Shown piece after piece: positions 1-19,182 of a stretch of 64,000 bases of DNA. The stretch comes from Carposina sasakii (taxonomy: Eukaryota; Arthropoda; Insecta; Lepidoptera; Carposinidae), in contig CP053156.1 in the NCBI GenBank assembly GCA_014607495.2, positions 12,214,001 to 12,278,000 on the forward strand, in the 5' to 3' direction. Each line of letters opens with the position of its first letter. Positions within the stretch are counted from its first letter, which is position 1. The position numbers were made by a program, and so were the translations under genes. The notes beneath the pieces are model-generated. The model was not told where the DNA came from and searched no databases. It worked only from the letters and a program-made list of their open reading frames with translations.

Positions 1-1700
1 TGTAAATATGTATGTATGTATGTATTTGAAACCGACGATATGTCGTGTGAAACCGACGATATGTCATGTGAAACCGTGCATCCAAACCTAATAATTACCT
101 TTTGATGATCAACATTTTCAAATTGGACGCTATTCAGCTGAAAAGATCTAACGACATCTGCCAAACTTACTTCTACAAACCTGTCTACCAAATTTTGGGA
201 ATTCAGTCTTACTTATCTATATCTGTGTTTTGTATGTTCTTAAAATAAATTGATAGCTAGTTTTCCCACGACATATCTCCGGGCCTATTTAAATAACAAC
301 CCGGAGTCAGATCGAGCAGGTGTGATGTCACTCTTTACTGTCCCTGTATAATTGCCCCGCGGCCCCGTGTCGCACCCTTGTCACACTGGTTATGCTCCGG
401 GGTTCCAACCCTGAACATTGTGATATCATAAATGTAGTTTATTCTCTAACTAAAAGGTAGTGAAGAATGTTGTAAGATGTAAAGTGGAGAATTTATGTTA
501 AGACAAAAGTCGAAAGCTGCGTCTAACGGTGTTATTACAAAACTGCGTCATTAGTTAGACATAGTTTAAAAATGACTAGGTAAGGTATAGTAGTTAACAA
601 TTTTAAATTTATTTTGTAATACTAACACGGTCTTAGTCTAGTCAGATGATACCAACAACTAAGTAGAATAATTTTGCCTGTCGGAAACTGTAAAAAATAC
701 TATCCTATATTTAAAATTGTTTTGTCCATTGCGCTACCTGTACATTCACACTACAAATATTGGTTGACTGGTAGAGAATGCTGCATAGCATTTAGTCCGC
801 CATTGTACAAATCTTTAGACGTGCAATATAGAATTTTATTACTATTATTGTATCTCTTTCGAAATTCACGGGACAACAGAGTCCCGGTCCTTTGAGAGGC
901 GCGCATCGGGCCATAGCCAAGATGTAGAGGCCCCTTTAAGAGAGCATATGGTATGGGATACACATGGCGGATACCATCACCGAACGCACAATATGATACA
1001 ACCGGTGATGGTCCCCGCCATGGCAAAGACTATTGGAGTGCAGATCTATATGGGTTGAGTGTTGGGTGGCTGGATAAGGGCTATTTCATATAGGGAGACT
1101 ATCGGATGCCTGCCATTACAATCTAGTCCAAAATTGTTAGGTGGCAGGAGGTGACTTGCCGCCCGTAATTTAAGGCCATGATTACTATTATTACTATCCT
1201 ACATACCAAATAAATGGCAAGTTCTAATCAAGATATGGTGTTATGTTTCTTATAAACTACTACCTTGATTTTGCTTTACTTAAATTATATTATAGCTTAA
1301 TATGACCACATACAAACCCAGATTCTTACCGCATATAGGGCAACACATGAAAGGGGAATTATCTCTACATTCGACTCTTGATTAATATAGTGGCATCGTA
1401 GAATATGGACGAGATATATTTTCGCATGCAGTCTGACACTGTCGCACTTACCTACCTACAGCCACTTGATCATTTTATCTTATATTTCGGAAATAATCAG
1501 AAAAAAAAACCTTTGACGACCGCAGTTGGTGACCATCCATGACTCGAAAACAACAACTTAAACCTAAACGTAATTAAACCTAAAAATTTAGATTTAAGCA
1601 TGTCAAAAACTATTCTGGTAGTCACTGTTCTGTCAGGTGGCGACTAAATTTAATTTAAATTACGGTAATTTGACGTTTCAACTTTTTTGTTCAATTCACT
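1..1700. other. Non-coding flank, no gene recognised
   Basis: The window opens with a short TGTA repeat and two copies of an 'accgacgatatgtc' motif. The rest is AT-rich sequence without a convincing exon. The short open frames at 674-1026 lie on opposite strands over the same bases and match no protein I know. Confidence 0.5.
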
Positions 1701-1727
1701 TTAGGTTTATACGTAAAAAGCTAATCT

Positions 1728-2062
1728 GTGGGGTAAGCACGAACCTTTTTACGCGGCGTAAAGGCTCGAGCACACCGGATGCGTGTGCGTGCACGTAAGC
1801 ATAGACGTATACGTACCTCTGAGTTGTAATGTATGGAACTGTATAGGCACGGGCAGACCGGATGCGTATGCGTGACGTAAGCATAGACTTCAAGCGGTGA
1901 CAGTTCTATACATTAAACTCAGAGGTACGTCTACGCTTACGTGCACGCATACGCATCCGGTGTGCTCGAGCCTTAACGCTAGCGACTCGCTAGTAAAATC
2001 TATGTCATTTGACAGTTGGACGATAGCGTTACGGACTATCGAGAGGTTCGTGCTTACCCCTC
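1728..2062. repeat. Fold-back (inverted-repeat) element
   Basis: The left arm (about 1728-1848) and right arm (about 1906-2062) are imperfect reverse complements, sharing 'ggtaagcacgaacc', 'ggctcgagcacaccgg' and 'cagaggtacgt'. Arms this long with a short centre are typical of a non-autonomous DNA transposon. The outer end on the right reads CAGAGGGG in reverse complement, which recalls hAT termini, but the left end differs and I see no target-site duplication. The short open frames on both strands here are products of the arms. Confidence 0.6.
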
Positions 2063-2067
2063 TGGTT

Positions 2068-2197
2068 TGTTTTTGGAGTCATGGATGTTTCTATACATTA
2101 TTATCTATTTATATATATACCGATGCTTAGTACTTATACACAAAACAATATCTTATGGATCTTAGTGTGTGACAAGGTTAGTGTGTGAATATTTTAA
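2068..2197 (+). repeat. 3' part of tRNA-headed SINE
   Basis: This matches the body and tail of the full SINE at 14189: 'gagtcatgg', 'tatttatatatataccg', 'gatcttagtgtg' and 'gtgtgaatatttt' occur in the same order. The tRNA-like head is missing. Confidence 0.7.
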
Positions 2198-2371
2198 AAT
2201 AAAATAAAAGTAAAGTAATGGCTTTCGAAAATTATAACATCTAATAATGTAATAAAATAAAACATGGATACCTTATCGAATTTACAGTTCAATGTTTACT
2301 AGAAATTCGACTAGCGACTTTACCTTTTGCTACCTAAAATATTTCTATCTAAGTTTTTTTATTTTATTTTA

Positions 2372-2474
2372 AGGTATGAAATAGGTATAAGTTGATATTT
2401 TTTTGTCATTCAAATTTATTCATAAAAATTTAAATGACAAAAAAAATTTCAACTTGTACTTATTTCATGTCTTA
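2372..2474. repeat. Hairpin-forming inverted repeat, about 45-bp arms
   Basis: 'aaggtatgaaataggtat' on the left pairs with 'acttatttcatgtctt' on the right, and both continue inward through 'tttttgtcatt'/'aatgacaaaaa'. It is probably a short MITE. Confidence 0.6.
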
Positions 2475-2479
2475 AACTG

Positions 2480-4330
2480 TCATTGACGTTATTGGTCAGC
2501 AAATTACCTACTGTTTTGACATTAATTTAATCAAAATTCTAAAAGTTGTTTGTCTAGTTGACCTGAAATAAAAAAATGACATTAATATCTACCACCTATA
2601 GTTATCCCAGTGTATAGGTAGTTTAAAACGATGTATAATTCCCCTTTCCTAATATGTGAACCGGAACTATCCGGTTATTTTCAGATAAAGGGCGCAGTAT
2701 TCCTTGCACTAATTGACATGTGCCAATCACGGCCTGAGAAACGGAGCTTCGAGAACGTAATAATTTATGAGACCAAAGGTTATCGGTAGACTAATGTATA
2801 TTTTAGTTTTTCGTTGTATGTATTGAGAATTCGCTGATAGGTGAGTACATGATAATGTTTATTATAGGTGTAGGTTGGATCAATATTATTGATCGATTTG
2901 GGGCAATTAGCAACTAGAGGATCTGGGTTCCGATCCGGGTAGGGACAAAAATTACGAGTCCACTTCTATAATATAACCAGTTATAAATCTACAAAAAGTA
3001 ACTGAAATACGGCAAAAGCACAAACTATCAAGCCTTCTGCTACATTTCCACAACAGCCAGTGAATATTCAAAATAGTAATAAGCTCCATCTATTAGCGAA
3101 ATGGGACAAACATTTTAATTCAAAATGACCGCCATTATCACATGCATAATGTCCACTTCAAACTTGGCGAGTCTACATTATATTTCCGGACAAGAACTCA
3201 AGCACACCGTAGCGTTAAATTGAACGAATAACATGTTTGCTATACATATATTTTAATTTAAAAACAAGATTTACGCGGTACTAAAGTAGAAATTAATGTT
3301 TTTCTGTTTTTAAATATAAGATCTGTATTTAAATATCTGTAGTTAGTTTAGCTAAGTAGGAACTAAATTTAGGTCTACATTTTAACTCTGATACCTAGAC
3401 ATTAACCTATGTCATAAAGATTGGTAAATAAAATCAAATCTTCTTAGTTCATCTATCTAAAGTACTTAACTATCTCATAAGTAAACTTTTGTAAGTAAAA
3501 CCTTCCATCAATTTCCACAATGTTTATATTTTTAAGTTAGATGGTGTTAAATACTTATTTTTAAAATCAGATTAGATTTAGCTCATGTAGATGTTATGAA
3601 TATCGCCAAAATAACAACTCCGGTGTGCATGAGGCCATACTCTTAACATATGAGTGGACTCAACAAAAATAATGTTTCCTAGTCTAACGAGTATGAATGT
3701 GTTCTGCTTAGATGTTTTTATTTCAGTTTGCAAATGAAGACTACCATTACCTACAATAGCTGATAGTAGTGTTATATGGAATAGCAAATTTAAGGTTTTT
3801 ATTTTAAAACTTATAGGGAAAGTCCTTTAGAGATTATTGCACTTGCAGATTTGTTAATCTTACACAAAGATTATCTTCCTATGGTAAGCTAAGTTATATT
3901 TTTAGAACGCACTTGGGTAACAGATGGTAGTACTTTGTTTTTGTTGACAAGAGCTATTTTTAATAGTTAAGTGTGATTGTCAATAACTATTGATTTGGGC
4001 ATAGAATTCCTCTATGATTTGGGGAATCCCAAGGGAATATTAGCCGAGGTGACCTTAAAAGACCTTTACACTACCTTACCTTTAATTATTTTTAATGCCT
4101 TACCGTTATGTAGTTATTTTAATTAATAAAGCTCGTAATTCAAATTCAATCAATAAATCTTCAGTGAATATTTTATTAGTTTCTAAATCAGGCATAGGAG
4201 TTATTCTATTATACGGACTCTACCTATTTTATCTTATACTAACCACTATCGAGTCCACTTTAACACACACAAAAAATTTCATCAGAATCAGTCCAGCCGT
4301 TTAGAAGGACAAAGAAAAGAGCTAAGTGAC
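2480..4330. other. Intergenic, nothing recognised
   Basis: AT-rich sequence without a recognisable exon, RNA gene or repeat end. A B-box-like stretch near 2926-2945 is discussed among the rejected items. Confidence 0.4.
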
Positions 4331-4450
4331 AATTTTGCAACATTAAAATCTGTACACGAAATAAACTCATTGGTACAGGCCCGTGACTGGGGTCGAACTT
4401 ATGCCTCCCGCTTGGAAGGTGCACGTCTTAACCATGTAGGATTTACTAAC
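4330..4450 (-). repeat. tRNA-derived SINE fragment
   Basis: The reverse complement contains a Pol III B-box-like GTTCGACCCC (plus 4389-4398) preceded by a tRNA-like 'ggttaagacgtgc' and followed by 'gtaccaatgagttt', a context I associate with insect tRNA-derived SINEs. No complete tRNA cloverleaf can be drawn. Confidence 0.45.
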
Positions 4451-4559
4451 CTTGAGGACCTTATAGAAGCCCTAGGAGCTCAATCCGAGGAGTTTAAGGG
4501 ACTTTTTAGTTTGTCACAACATATTTCATTTTCACTTTATCTCATCGCCTGATCATTCC

Positions 4560-5440
4560 TCGAGGATGCGCTTTTCAGATACATAATATTATACAGTTTT
4601 CCTTTTGATTTTATATTTAAATCACAAATTATCTAATTCAAGCGAAAACACAGAAATTGGTCTATTTTGAAACGAAAAGTCATCCTTTTGGCAAGCCCTT
4701 GTCATGTCACTTTTTCATTTTATTTTTCTTTTCGTACAATCAAATCTTTACAAAACTTCATGAAGAAAAAGAAAATTCATTTCGAATTCAAGAATTTGAA
4801 AATGGAGAGAAAAATTCGTATATAAGCCATACAAACGGGAAAAAGTCAAGCATTCCGTCGGCTACTCAGCCAGAGTGAAGAACGGAATTATAAGGCCTTG
4901 TCCCGGGGCCGCCTTCCCCGGGACCCTTGCTGCACTTCGCCGGACTTCTACAGCGCGAACAATCCGCGCCCGCATCGCGTTCAGTAACCGCGATCTGCGA
5001 CCACGGACCTCTACAGCGCGAATAATCTGCGCCCGCGTCGCGTTCAGTAATCCGCGACCAAGAAGATTCGTCTGTCCGATCCAGTACCTACAACTTCTAC
5101 ACCTGCATCTACAACGGCGACTCGTCCGTCTGGTCAGGTACCTGCAACTTCTACACCTGCATCTACAACAGTGACCGGCTGTCTGACCCATCCGTCGGAT
5201 CTAGTACCTTCAACTCCAGCCTGCAACTACTACACCCGGGGGCGTGACTCCTGGAACGCCGTAGACCCAGGACCCTCAAGAGGACTCTGCTCACCACTTC
5301 CTACACTTTTACACTCTACAATCCTTCTTCCACGCTCTACTCACCCTCACTCACCTTCACGCATTGTTCATAGTGATCTCTCTTCTATATTGTGTTAATT
5401 TGTGTTGTAAATAAATCGTGTAACTCATCTTTTCTTTTAC
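4560..5440 (+). mobile_element. LTR-like block (possible solo LTR)
   Basis: A TATA-type box (TATATAAG, about 4819) is followed by about 550 bp of unusually GC-rich sequence and then an AATAAA poly(A) signal near 5411. A promoter, a transcribed stretch and a poly(A) signal in this order is the architecture of a retrotransposon LTR. The GC-rich part contains two internal tandem duplications: about 50 bp around 4951-5058 ('cagcgcgaa', 'gcgttcagtaa') and about 55 bp around 5080-5175 ('caacttctacacctgcatct' twice). The exact ends and family are unclear, and no matching second LTR is visible in the window. Confidence 0.45.
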
Positions 5441-5458
5441 TTCGTTAGATAGGTATTA

Positions 5459-5479
5459 CTATATATATATATATATATA

Positions 5480-5548
<69 letters not shown>
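5459..5548. repeat. (TA)n microsatellite
   Basis: About 90 bp of nearly pure TA dinucleotides with one interruption. Confidence 0.95.
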
Positions 5549-5549
<1 letters not shown>

Positions 5550-5552
<3 letters not shown>

Positions 5553-6298
5553 TAGGTAGGCTACAAATTCCTACATAACTGTTGCTACACGACAACCACT
5601 GGGCTATGACCGCTTACATATAAAGATATAAGAAAGCTACATCTGAAACTACATCATCAAGTACCTCAATGTTTGACAGTAGCTACGAGCACTCCGGTGT
5701 TTAATAGTGGACACATCGATCGCCGTGTGTACAGACCCAACTTACGTGTTTACACTAGAACCGTTCCAAACATGGAAGTAGATGTTACTTGGATACTAAC
5801 TCCAAATACCTAGTTGAAGCCATTACTATCTATGAAAGGTATCTCTTTCTAAGTGCCATTGGTTAGGTATGTATAGGTAAGTAGAGACAGCAAGTTGCAA
5901 TTTTAGCCCAATATGAGGTAAAAGGAATTTGATGAATGTCAAGACTGTGTCAATCGATTCGTTAATTGTGGTCCAGCTGACAATATATTTTTTTTTCGTA
6001 TTCGTATCATTTTCTTACTGTTCTGTTACTGAAGTAATTATGTAGAGACTACTTCTACTTAGAAATAAGCTTCAAATAGGTATTTAGAATGTGGTATTCA
6101 ATATATACATATATGTTTTCCGTATATCGCCATTTATGGTTCAAAGTTGGGGCAGGATATCGGCAGGAGATTGCGAATCTGGGCTTCTGCTAGCTGCGTA
6201 GCTATTAAAATATTTCCACTACGAATATACATACGTATACTTGAACTATGCTTAAGGCAAAAACATTTCAAATGAACCGTCCATTAAAAGTCCAGATA
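5550..6298. other. Intergenic, no gene seen
   Basis: AT-rich sequence. 'ataactgttgctacacgac' near 5576 recurs in diverged form near 7256, so an old repeat may be present, but I cannot assign it. Confidence 0.4.
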
Positions 6299-6336
6299 AA
6301 TATATATATATAATATATATATATATTATATATATA

Positions 6337-6389
<53 letters not shown>
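6299..6389. repeat. (TA)n / AATATA microsatellite
   Basis: Alternating TA with periodic AATATAT interruptions over about 90 bp. Confidence 0.95.
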
Positions 6390-6394
<5 letters not shown>

Positions 6395-7110
6395 GTAAAA
6401 GCTACAATGGTAAACCGATCATCCATTTCCATCTTTGGTTCACCATAGATTGGAAGTTTCCTATAGTTTAGAATTCATATTTCTTGCGAAAGCTTTATTT
6501 TCATGATGAGGGTAGATATTTAAACGTAAATAGATTAAGATTCCTGAATAATCAGATTAATTAGCATTCGAATAACAAACACTTTGTGTAGTAAAATTTC
6601 TAGGAAGTTAATAAAGTTGGAAATGGAAATTCTAATAAAGACAATCTCTCTACTTATTAATACCTTTTATTTCTTATTAATAGGCACAAACACTACATTT
6701 ATTATGTACCTACGAGTATCTTTACTTAAGTATTTAACAGAAATCATTAGCGTATTTTGTACTGTTGTTTGTAATTCCAACTATCACTACATATTTTATT
6801 GTTTCGTCTTACTGCGTAGGTACTTTTAAAATCGAACAATATACATAATTACGTTTTTTTATATAAGTAGCAATATTATGTTTTGAATAAATGGACTGAA
6901 CAAGAAAGCATTAAAACAAGAGTTTTAAGACCTCACAAATTAAATTAGTACCTACTTAAACATTTTCAATAATAACTTTTGCTAACAGTCAACTCAATAT
7001 TACATATTTTAGAAAATATACTTGTAATTACAAATCTAACCTTATTTAATACTAGCAATTAGGTAATAGATCACAGCTTCATAGATGCACCGTTCTAGAC
7101 TATACAGTAA
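6390..7110. other. Intergenic, nothing recognised
   Basis: AT-rich. The small frame at 6584-6829 is hydrophobic only because of base composition and has no supporting features. Confidence 0.4.
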
Positions 7111-7114
7111 CTAT

Positions 7115-7186
7115 AACCGGTGCTTCATATAAGTACTTTTATATATATTATTTATTATTATATTATTTTACATATCAAGCACCGGT
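7115..7186. repeat. Inverted repeat downstream of allantoicase
   Basis: 'aaccggtgcttcatat' (7115-7130) is nearly the reverse complement of 7171-7186, with a 40-nt AT-rich loop. It may be a MITE remnant. The loop holds the nearest AATAAA on the allantoicase strand. Confidence 0.5.
7151..7156 (-). terminator. Candidate poly(A) signal of allantoicase
   Basis: The reverse complement reads AATAAA about 330 bp after the stop codon. No closer canonical hexamer was found. Base composition makes chance occurrence easy, so this is tentative. Confidence 0.3.
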
Positions 7187-7488
7187 TCATTACAAATCAA
7201 TGTTCAATATTAACCGGGATATTTTGGTCATTCTGTAGAGTGCAAGCGACATAAATAACTGTTGCACTACACGAAACCATTGAGCAGTATCTACCTAAAA
7301 TTCTTAAGATAGCCTTAGAAAATACTCAATATAAATACTCAATCTTTCAAAAGAGATAGGCGGCAAGCAAGCAGTAGCATAAGAATAAACAAATCCACAG
7401 TTCCATTCTCATGGCTGTGGGATAACAAACATCTAAACTTTCTGCCTTAAATAGTTTTATAAACAGACGTAAAAAGGTTGAAATCCTT

Positions 7489-14927
<7,439 letters not shown>

Positions 14928-15017
14928 TTTATTTTATTTGTATTAAATCGAATTTTAAGAAACAGCACTCTCCGAATCGCGCTCAAACACTGTCATTACT
15001 AATAACCTGTCCCCGTC

Positions 15018-15026
15018 TTTTATATA
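15018..15026 (-). promoter_or_regulatory. TATA box of allantoicase
   Basis: The reverse complement reads TATATAAAA about 100 bp upstream of the start codon. An initiator-like ACAGTG lies about 35 bp downstream (A near 14991), giving a 5' untranslated region of roughly 65 nt. This is inferred from spacing only. Confidence 0.55.
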
Positions 15027-15185
15027 ATATGCATCGATAAGTACATCGATATGATAACAACAGTCTGTTAAGTAGCTAAATTTATCGATTGCGGTGTCGA
15101 AAAATTAAATTGTCTATCAACTATCAAGGGTCAGACCTTACTATTATTATCTTGATAAACAGGGTTTTTTGGTTTTATACATACA

Positions 15186-15340
15186 CTAGCTGTTGCCTGC
15201 AGCTCCGCTCGCGTGGATTACGCTTATTGCGTGGAATAAGTATAAAAATATTTTACGACTTAGACCTATCGAACATTTATAATTTCATGAAGTTTCGGAG
15301 GACTATGATAACTAACATTGTGACGAAAGAAATTAATATT
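15186..15340 (-). mobile_element. Helitron-like 3' fragment
   Basis: The reverse complement ends 'gcggagctgcaggcaacagCTAG' before T, the end shared by other Helitron-like pieces here. The 5' end is not found. Confidence 0.45.
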
Positions 15341-15423
15341 TAAGATAATGGCTGTGTTACCAGACCAAACCAGGACAGCCATAACCGCAGGATCACAAAT
15401 AATGACAAAAAGTAGAAGATTTT

Positions 15424-15447
15424 TGAATGAATGAATGAATGAATGAA
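15424..15447. repeat. (GAAT)n microsatellite
   Basis: Six tandem GAAT units followed by 'gaaagctttatttgagacag', a context like a retroelement tail. Confidence 0.85.
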
Positions 15448-15449
15448 AG

Positions 15450-16140
15450 CTTTATTTGAGACAGAAACATAACAAAGAATATTTTTGGCTTTATTTGAGC
15501 TAGAATTTAAATTAAGGGGGCAACTATGAAGTACAATCTGTCCTGAAGGTAAATATTTAGTGGCATGCATACAGTTAGGGCCGTGGATAACTAATTTGCC
15601 TCAAAAAGTAAAATATTTCGAAGATCGATTCTTAAAATTTCTAGTTCAAGAAAAATGTTTTTTTTTACAAATAACACAATAATGGTATACATACAATTTG
15701 CACCTTTTTAATCGTTATTAGTGGATTTAATCATTGTTTTTAAATTGTAGCTCGATTTACAGGTAGGTATATTAGGCTTTTACACGTCTGTCTGCTTATA
15801 GTGGATTTTCTTTACTATAACTGGTTCTCTCCTTTGCGGGACATTTAGTATAATTACCTTAATTGGCTATGACATAACGTTTAAGATATAGCTAATTTAA
15901 AATTAATTAAAATGTACGCCTAATGACCTTATGGGCATAGCAATTATGTATTTGTTGCGGCGCTAAGAAAAAAATTAATTAATTTTGATAATATACCAAT
16001 AAATTAATCATATTTACCACATTCATAAATACTACACGTTGGAAGAAATCATTTAAATGGTATAAGTGTGCATTTGTAAATGAACAACAAAGAATAAGAA
16101 TAAATTCTAATGCAGTAAAGTTATAAAATAATATAATATA
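15450..16140. other. Intergenic, nothing recognised
   Basis: AT-rich; no exon, RNA or repeat end seen. Confidence 0.4.
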
Positions 16141-16144
16141 AATT

Positions 16145-16240
16145 TAATAAGAAAATGAAAAAAATCTTCACCCGAGTGAGATTTGAACTCACGACCGCAT
16201 TCGACTCGCATTCCATGCATCGCTCTACCAGTACAGGTAA
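16145..16240 (-). repeat. tRNA-derived SINE fragment
   Basis: The reverse complement carries a tRNA-like D arm (CTGGTAGAGCGATG) and an intact T arm (GTGAG TTCAAAT CTCAC), followed by 'tcgggtgaagattttttt'. The 5' acceptor strand does not pair with the 3' strand, so this is a SINE head, not a tRNA gene. Confidence 0.5.
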
Positions 16241-16685
16241 AATTAATATTGATTGTAAACTAAAAAGAAGATAACATTGAACCTACTAAAGACAGGAATA
16301 TGTCCCTAAAAATACTAGTATTTTTTAATTTGTTTTTTTTTTTAGTTTATCCCTAAGGAAAGGCAAGGTGAACTAAGCCCATACAACTATTGTCTTTTTA
16401 GTAAAATGAATTCTAAATTTATGATGTATGATAACGATGATGAACGGAAACGTCAGGAAAATACTCAAAAACGAGTGTAAAACTGGTCAAAATCAAAATA
16501 AATTGCAGAAACAACTTACATGAGCCCCTTGAAGACATCGCATTCCGACAAAAATTTTACTCACTGCATATAAAACCATCCACATGCACTAGAATCACAT
16601 CACAAGTAAACAAAATATAACTTATCTATGTACCAGAAAACATCAATTTACAGACAGATGCAAGTCATATGCTGCTTATGTATTA

Positions 16686-17328
16686 CTAGTGGCCCGCCCT
16701 CGCTTCGCTTCGGTACATATCAGTATATAGCTACAACTTCATACTCGTATGTAGGTAAAAATTTGGAACTTCCGTTGGTCCCCTTCCCATGGGAATTTCG
16801 GGAAATCTGTTCTTAGAGCTTCCTTGTAGCCCTAAGCCGATTTCAGCTTCGTATAAATAGCGATTTTCGTAAGAATTTAAAATTCCCCGTTTGTCCCCTT
16901 CCCGTGGGAATTTCGAGAAATCCGTTTTTAGTCCTTCCTCGTTGTCCCCAATGAACATGTAAGCCCGATTTCAGCTTCATATGTATAGCGGTTCTCGTAA
17001 AAATTATGAATTCCCGTTTGTCCCCTTCCCGTGGGAATTTCGAGAAATCCGTTTTTAGTCCTTCCTCGTTGTCCCCATGAACATACATATATGCCCGATT
17101 TCAGCTTCATATGTATAGCGGTTTTCGTAAAAAAATATTGAATTCCCGCTGGTCGCCTTCCCGTGGGAATATCGGGAAATTCTTATAACATATGACACTC
17201 ATCAATAATGTGGCTTTCTATTGGTGAAAGAATTTTTAAAATCGGTTCAGTAGATCCCGAGATTACCCCTTACAATTTAACAAATATACAAACACGCAAA
17301 CTTTACCTCTTTATAATATTAGTGTAGA
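16686..17328 (-). mobile_element. Non-autonomous Helitron with tandem repeats, second copy
   Basis: Same family as 10626-11412, with the CTAG end at 16686-16689 and the TCTACACTAATATTATAAAG end at 17328. It has about four units of the 120-bp repeat instead of five, so copy number varies between copies. The three overlapping minus-strand frames here are translations of the repeat. Confidence 0.7.
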
Positions 17329-17329
17329 A

Positions 17330-18800
17330 AAGGTTTCATAAACAAATCTTAGGGTAGCGACACACGTGCCGGAAATTTCGTTGCTACCCAAGTAACTTTT
17401 AATAGGTAAGTCATCTACCTCACAATACGCATAAAAACAGTTTGTTTCAGTTATGTAACACGCTGATAATCACAGTCCTTTATTATACAATTGTATAAAA
17501 ATATCTGTTAGGTATGTACTATCAGTTTTTGCATAAAACACAAAAAAATAATATACCTACCGTTGACATTGTGTACTCGTAATAGTTAAAGATCACAAAA
17601 AAGGTTATCATTCCACGCGCTGTAGTTGACAAAAAATTATTTGATAACAAAGGAAAAGGTATCGGAGCTTTTGCAAATCACTGGTTTTTCTTTATGTAAA
17701 AAAGTTATTTGTAATACACGAACAGTATACAATGATGATAATGTAGGATTTTTCCAGAATGATCTATTTTTATCTGTCTGTTAGTAATTTGTTCGTTTTT
17801 GACGTTTAAAATGGATTAATTTTTTATGCAGACTAGCCTTAGAATATTTACTTGTAGAATAAGATGACCCATATATAAAATTTTTTTTTTTACATAAAAT
17901 AAAATATTTAAGTTACATAGCGGTCATCAATCAAATGGTTTTTTGATACATAGTACATTAAACTGTATTTGATAGCTTAAATTGGATTCTATTGGATGCC
18001 TAAAAATCTTTCTAATCCCTAGCGCGATATCGTTTAGAATAATAAGTTTATCTAAACTACTGATTTGACAATTTCCTCCTCTAAACTAAGACAAATATTT
18101 TTAAAAAATCGTGTTTTGAAAGAGCTATCTTTATTATTAAGTATAGCTAAAGGTAAAAATAAAAGTTTTATCTGTATTTTTAGGTCGTCTCTCAAGCTTG
18201 ACCGAGAGTGGTATGCGTGATAATAATACGTCCTAATCTAGTTATTTTTACAACAATTTCTTAAACAGAAATGAGTAATATCTGCTATTGAAAACACATT
18301 CTGACTTAATTATTAAAAGGTGTACAAATAATTATGGACTAATGTTAGGTAGGTGAGTAACTTTGTCCAATTTTTTTTTGAATTTTAATATTTCTTTAAG
18401 TTTTATTGTAGTCAAGTAAAAAAGTGCTGTGTACCTAAACCAATTTCGATTAGGTAAGGTTCCCGAAAATAATTTATTATGTGTTAGTGCCATGTGTACG
18501 AGTAGTACATTGTTAATGTCGCACATTCCAAGATTCAGGTGACAGTCATTTGTCAAAAATTACCCCTTACATCACCATTATTATATAAACATAGATATGA
18601 TTTTATTTTTCGAATTTTTAAAACTTTAAATAGCTCTTCTATAAAGCTGTAAATGGCGCTTATCCCAGTTTGCCTATTTACCCCTCGACATGGTCGTGGA
18701 TTTCCAACCCACAGCGTTGGCACGTGCCGTGCTCATGCGTCTGCGTCATTAGTACACAAAGTCTGTTTACCAAATAATAAACAAATTTATCATTATTAAT
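17330..18800. other. Intergenic, no gene recognised
   Basis: AT-rich. The frame at 18332-18556 has no supporting features. Confidence 0.4.
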
Positions 18801-18806
18801 AAATAA

Positions 18807-19031
18807 ACAAAACCCATACAATCAGTGATTTCATTTTATTACGATATTAAAGGTGATAGATCGAGGCAAGTAATCCAGTTAGAACGGCTTTCCGCTGATA
18901 AGCTGCACCGTGCCTTGCTGATAATACTCTGTCTGGCCATTTTAGGAATCTTACTAAAATTCTATTTCAAAGTTCCAATTGAACGTATTTTTATTACCAG
19001 AGGACTGACCAGAATGGGTAAACGAATTTAG
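18807..19031 (+). other. Open frame with a predicted membrane helix, possible orphan exon
   Basis: The frame is open from 18807 to TAG at 19031 but has no ATG until close to its end. It is preceded by an acceptor-like CAATCAG (18820-18825), so it could only be an exon. Encoded residues include RSRQVIQLERLSADKLHR, then a hydrophobic run ALLIILCLAILGILL and a basic tail. I recognise no family. Chance or transposon origin is equally possible. Confidence 0.2.
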
Positions 19032-19087
19032 GATGTAATTTGGCTTAACGATAGGTTTATAGTAGGTATATTAGAAACATATAGTAG

Positions 19088-19182
19088 ATTAGTATAGTTG
19101 GTATAGGCCGTGCATGTGATGCCATGAGGTCCTACATTCGAATAATTATTGATCATTGATCAAACATCGATCTTTCTATATA
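19088..19182 (+). repeat. Diverged SINE head (interrupted SINE, left part)
   Basis: 'gattagtatagttggtata', 'gaggtcctacattcgaat' and 'aacatcgatctttctatata' follow the order of the SINE at 14189. The corresponding tail is at 20497-20600; other elements lie between. Confidence 0.55.

Noticed and set aside
2880..2960. tRNA or SINE head around 'gggttccgatccgggtag'
   Set aside because: Only the B-box-like segment is visible; no A box, body or tail could be matched.
4657..5398. Overlapping frames on both strands in the GC-rich block
   Set aside because: Arg/Ala/Thr-rich translations come from GC-rich tandem repeats inside an LTR-like sequence; no protein family is recognisable.
16145..16240. tRNA gene
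   Set aside because: T arm and D arm look right, but the acceptor strands do not pair and a SINE-type tail follows.
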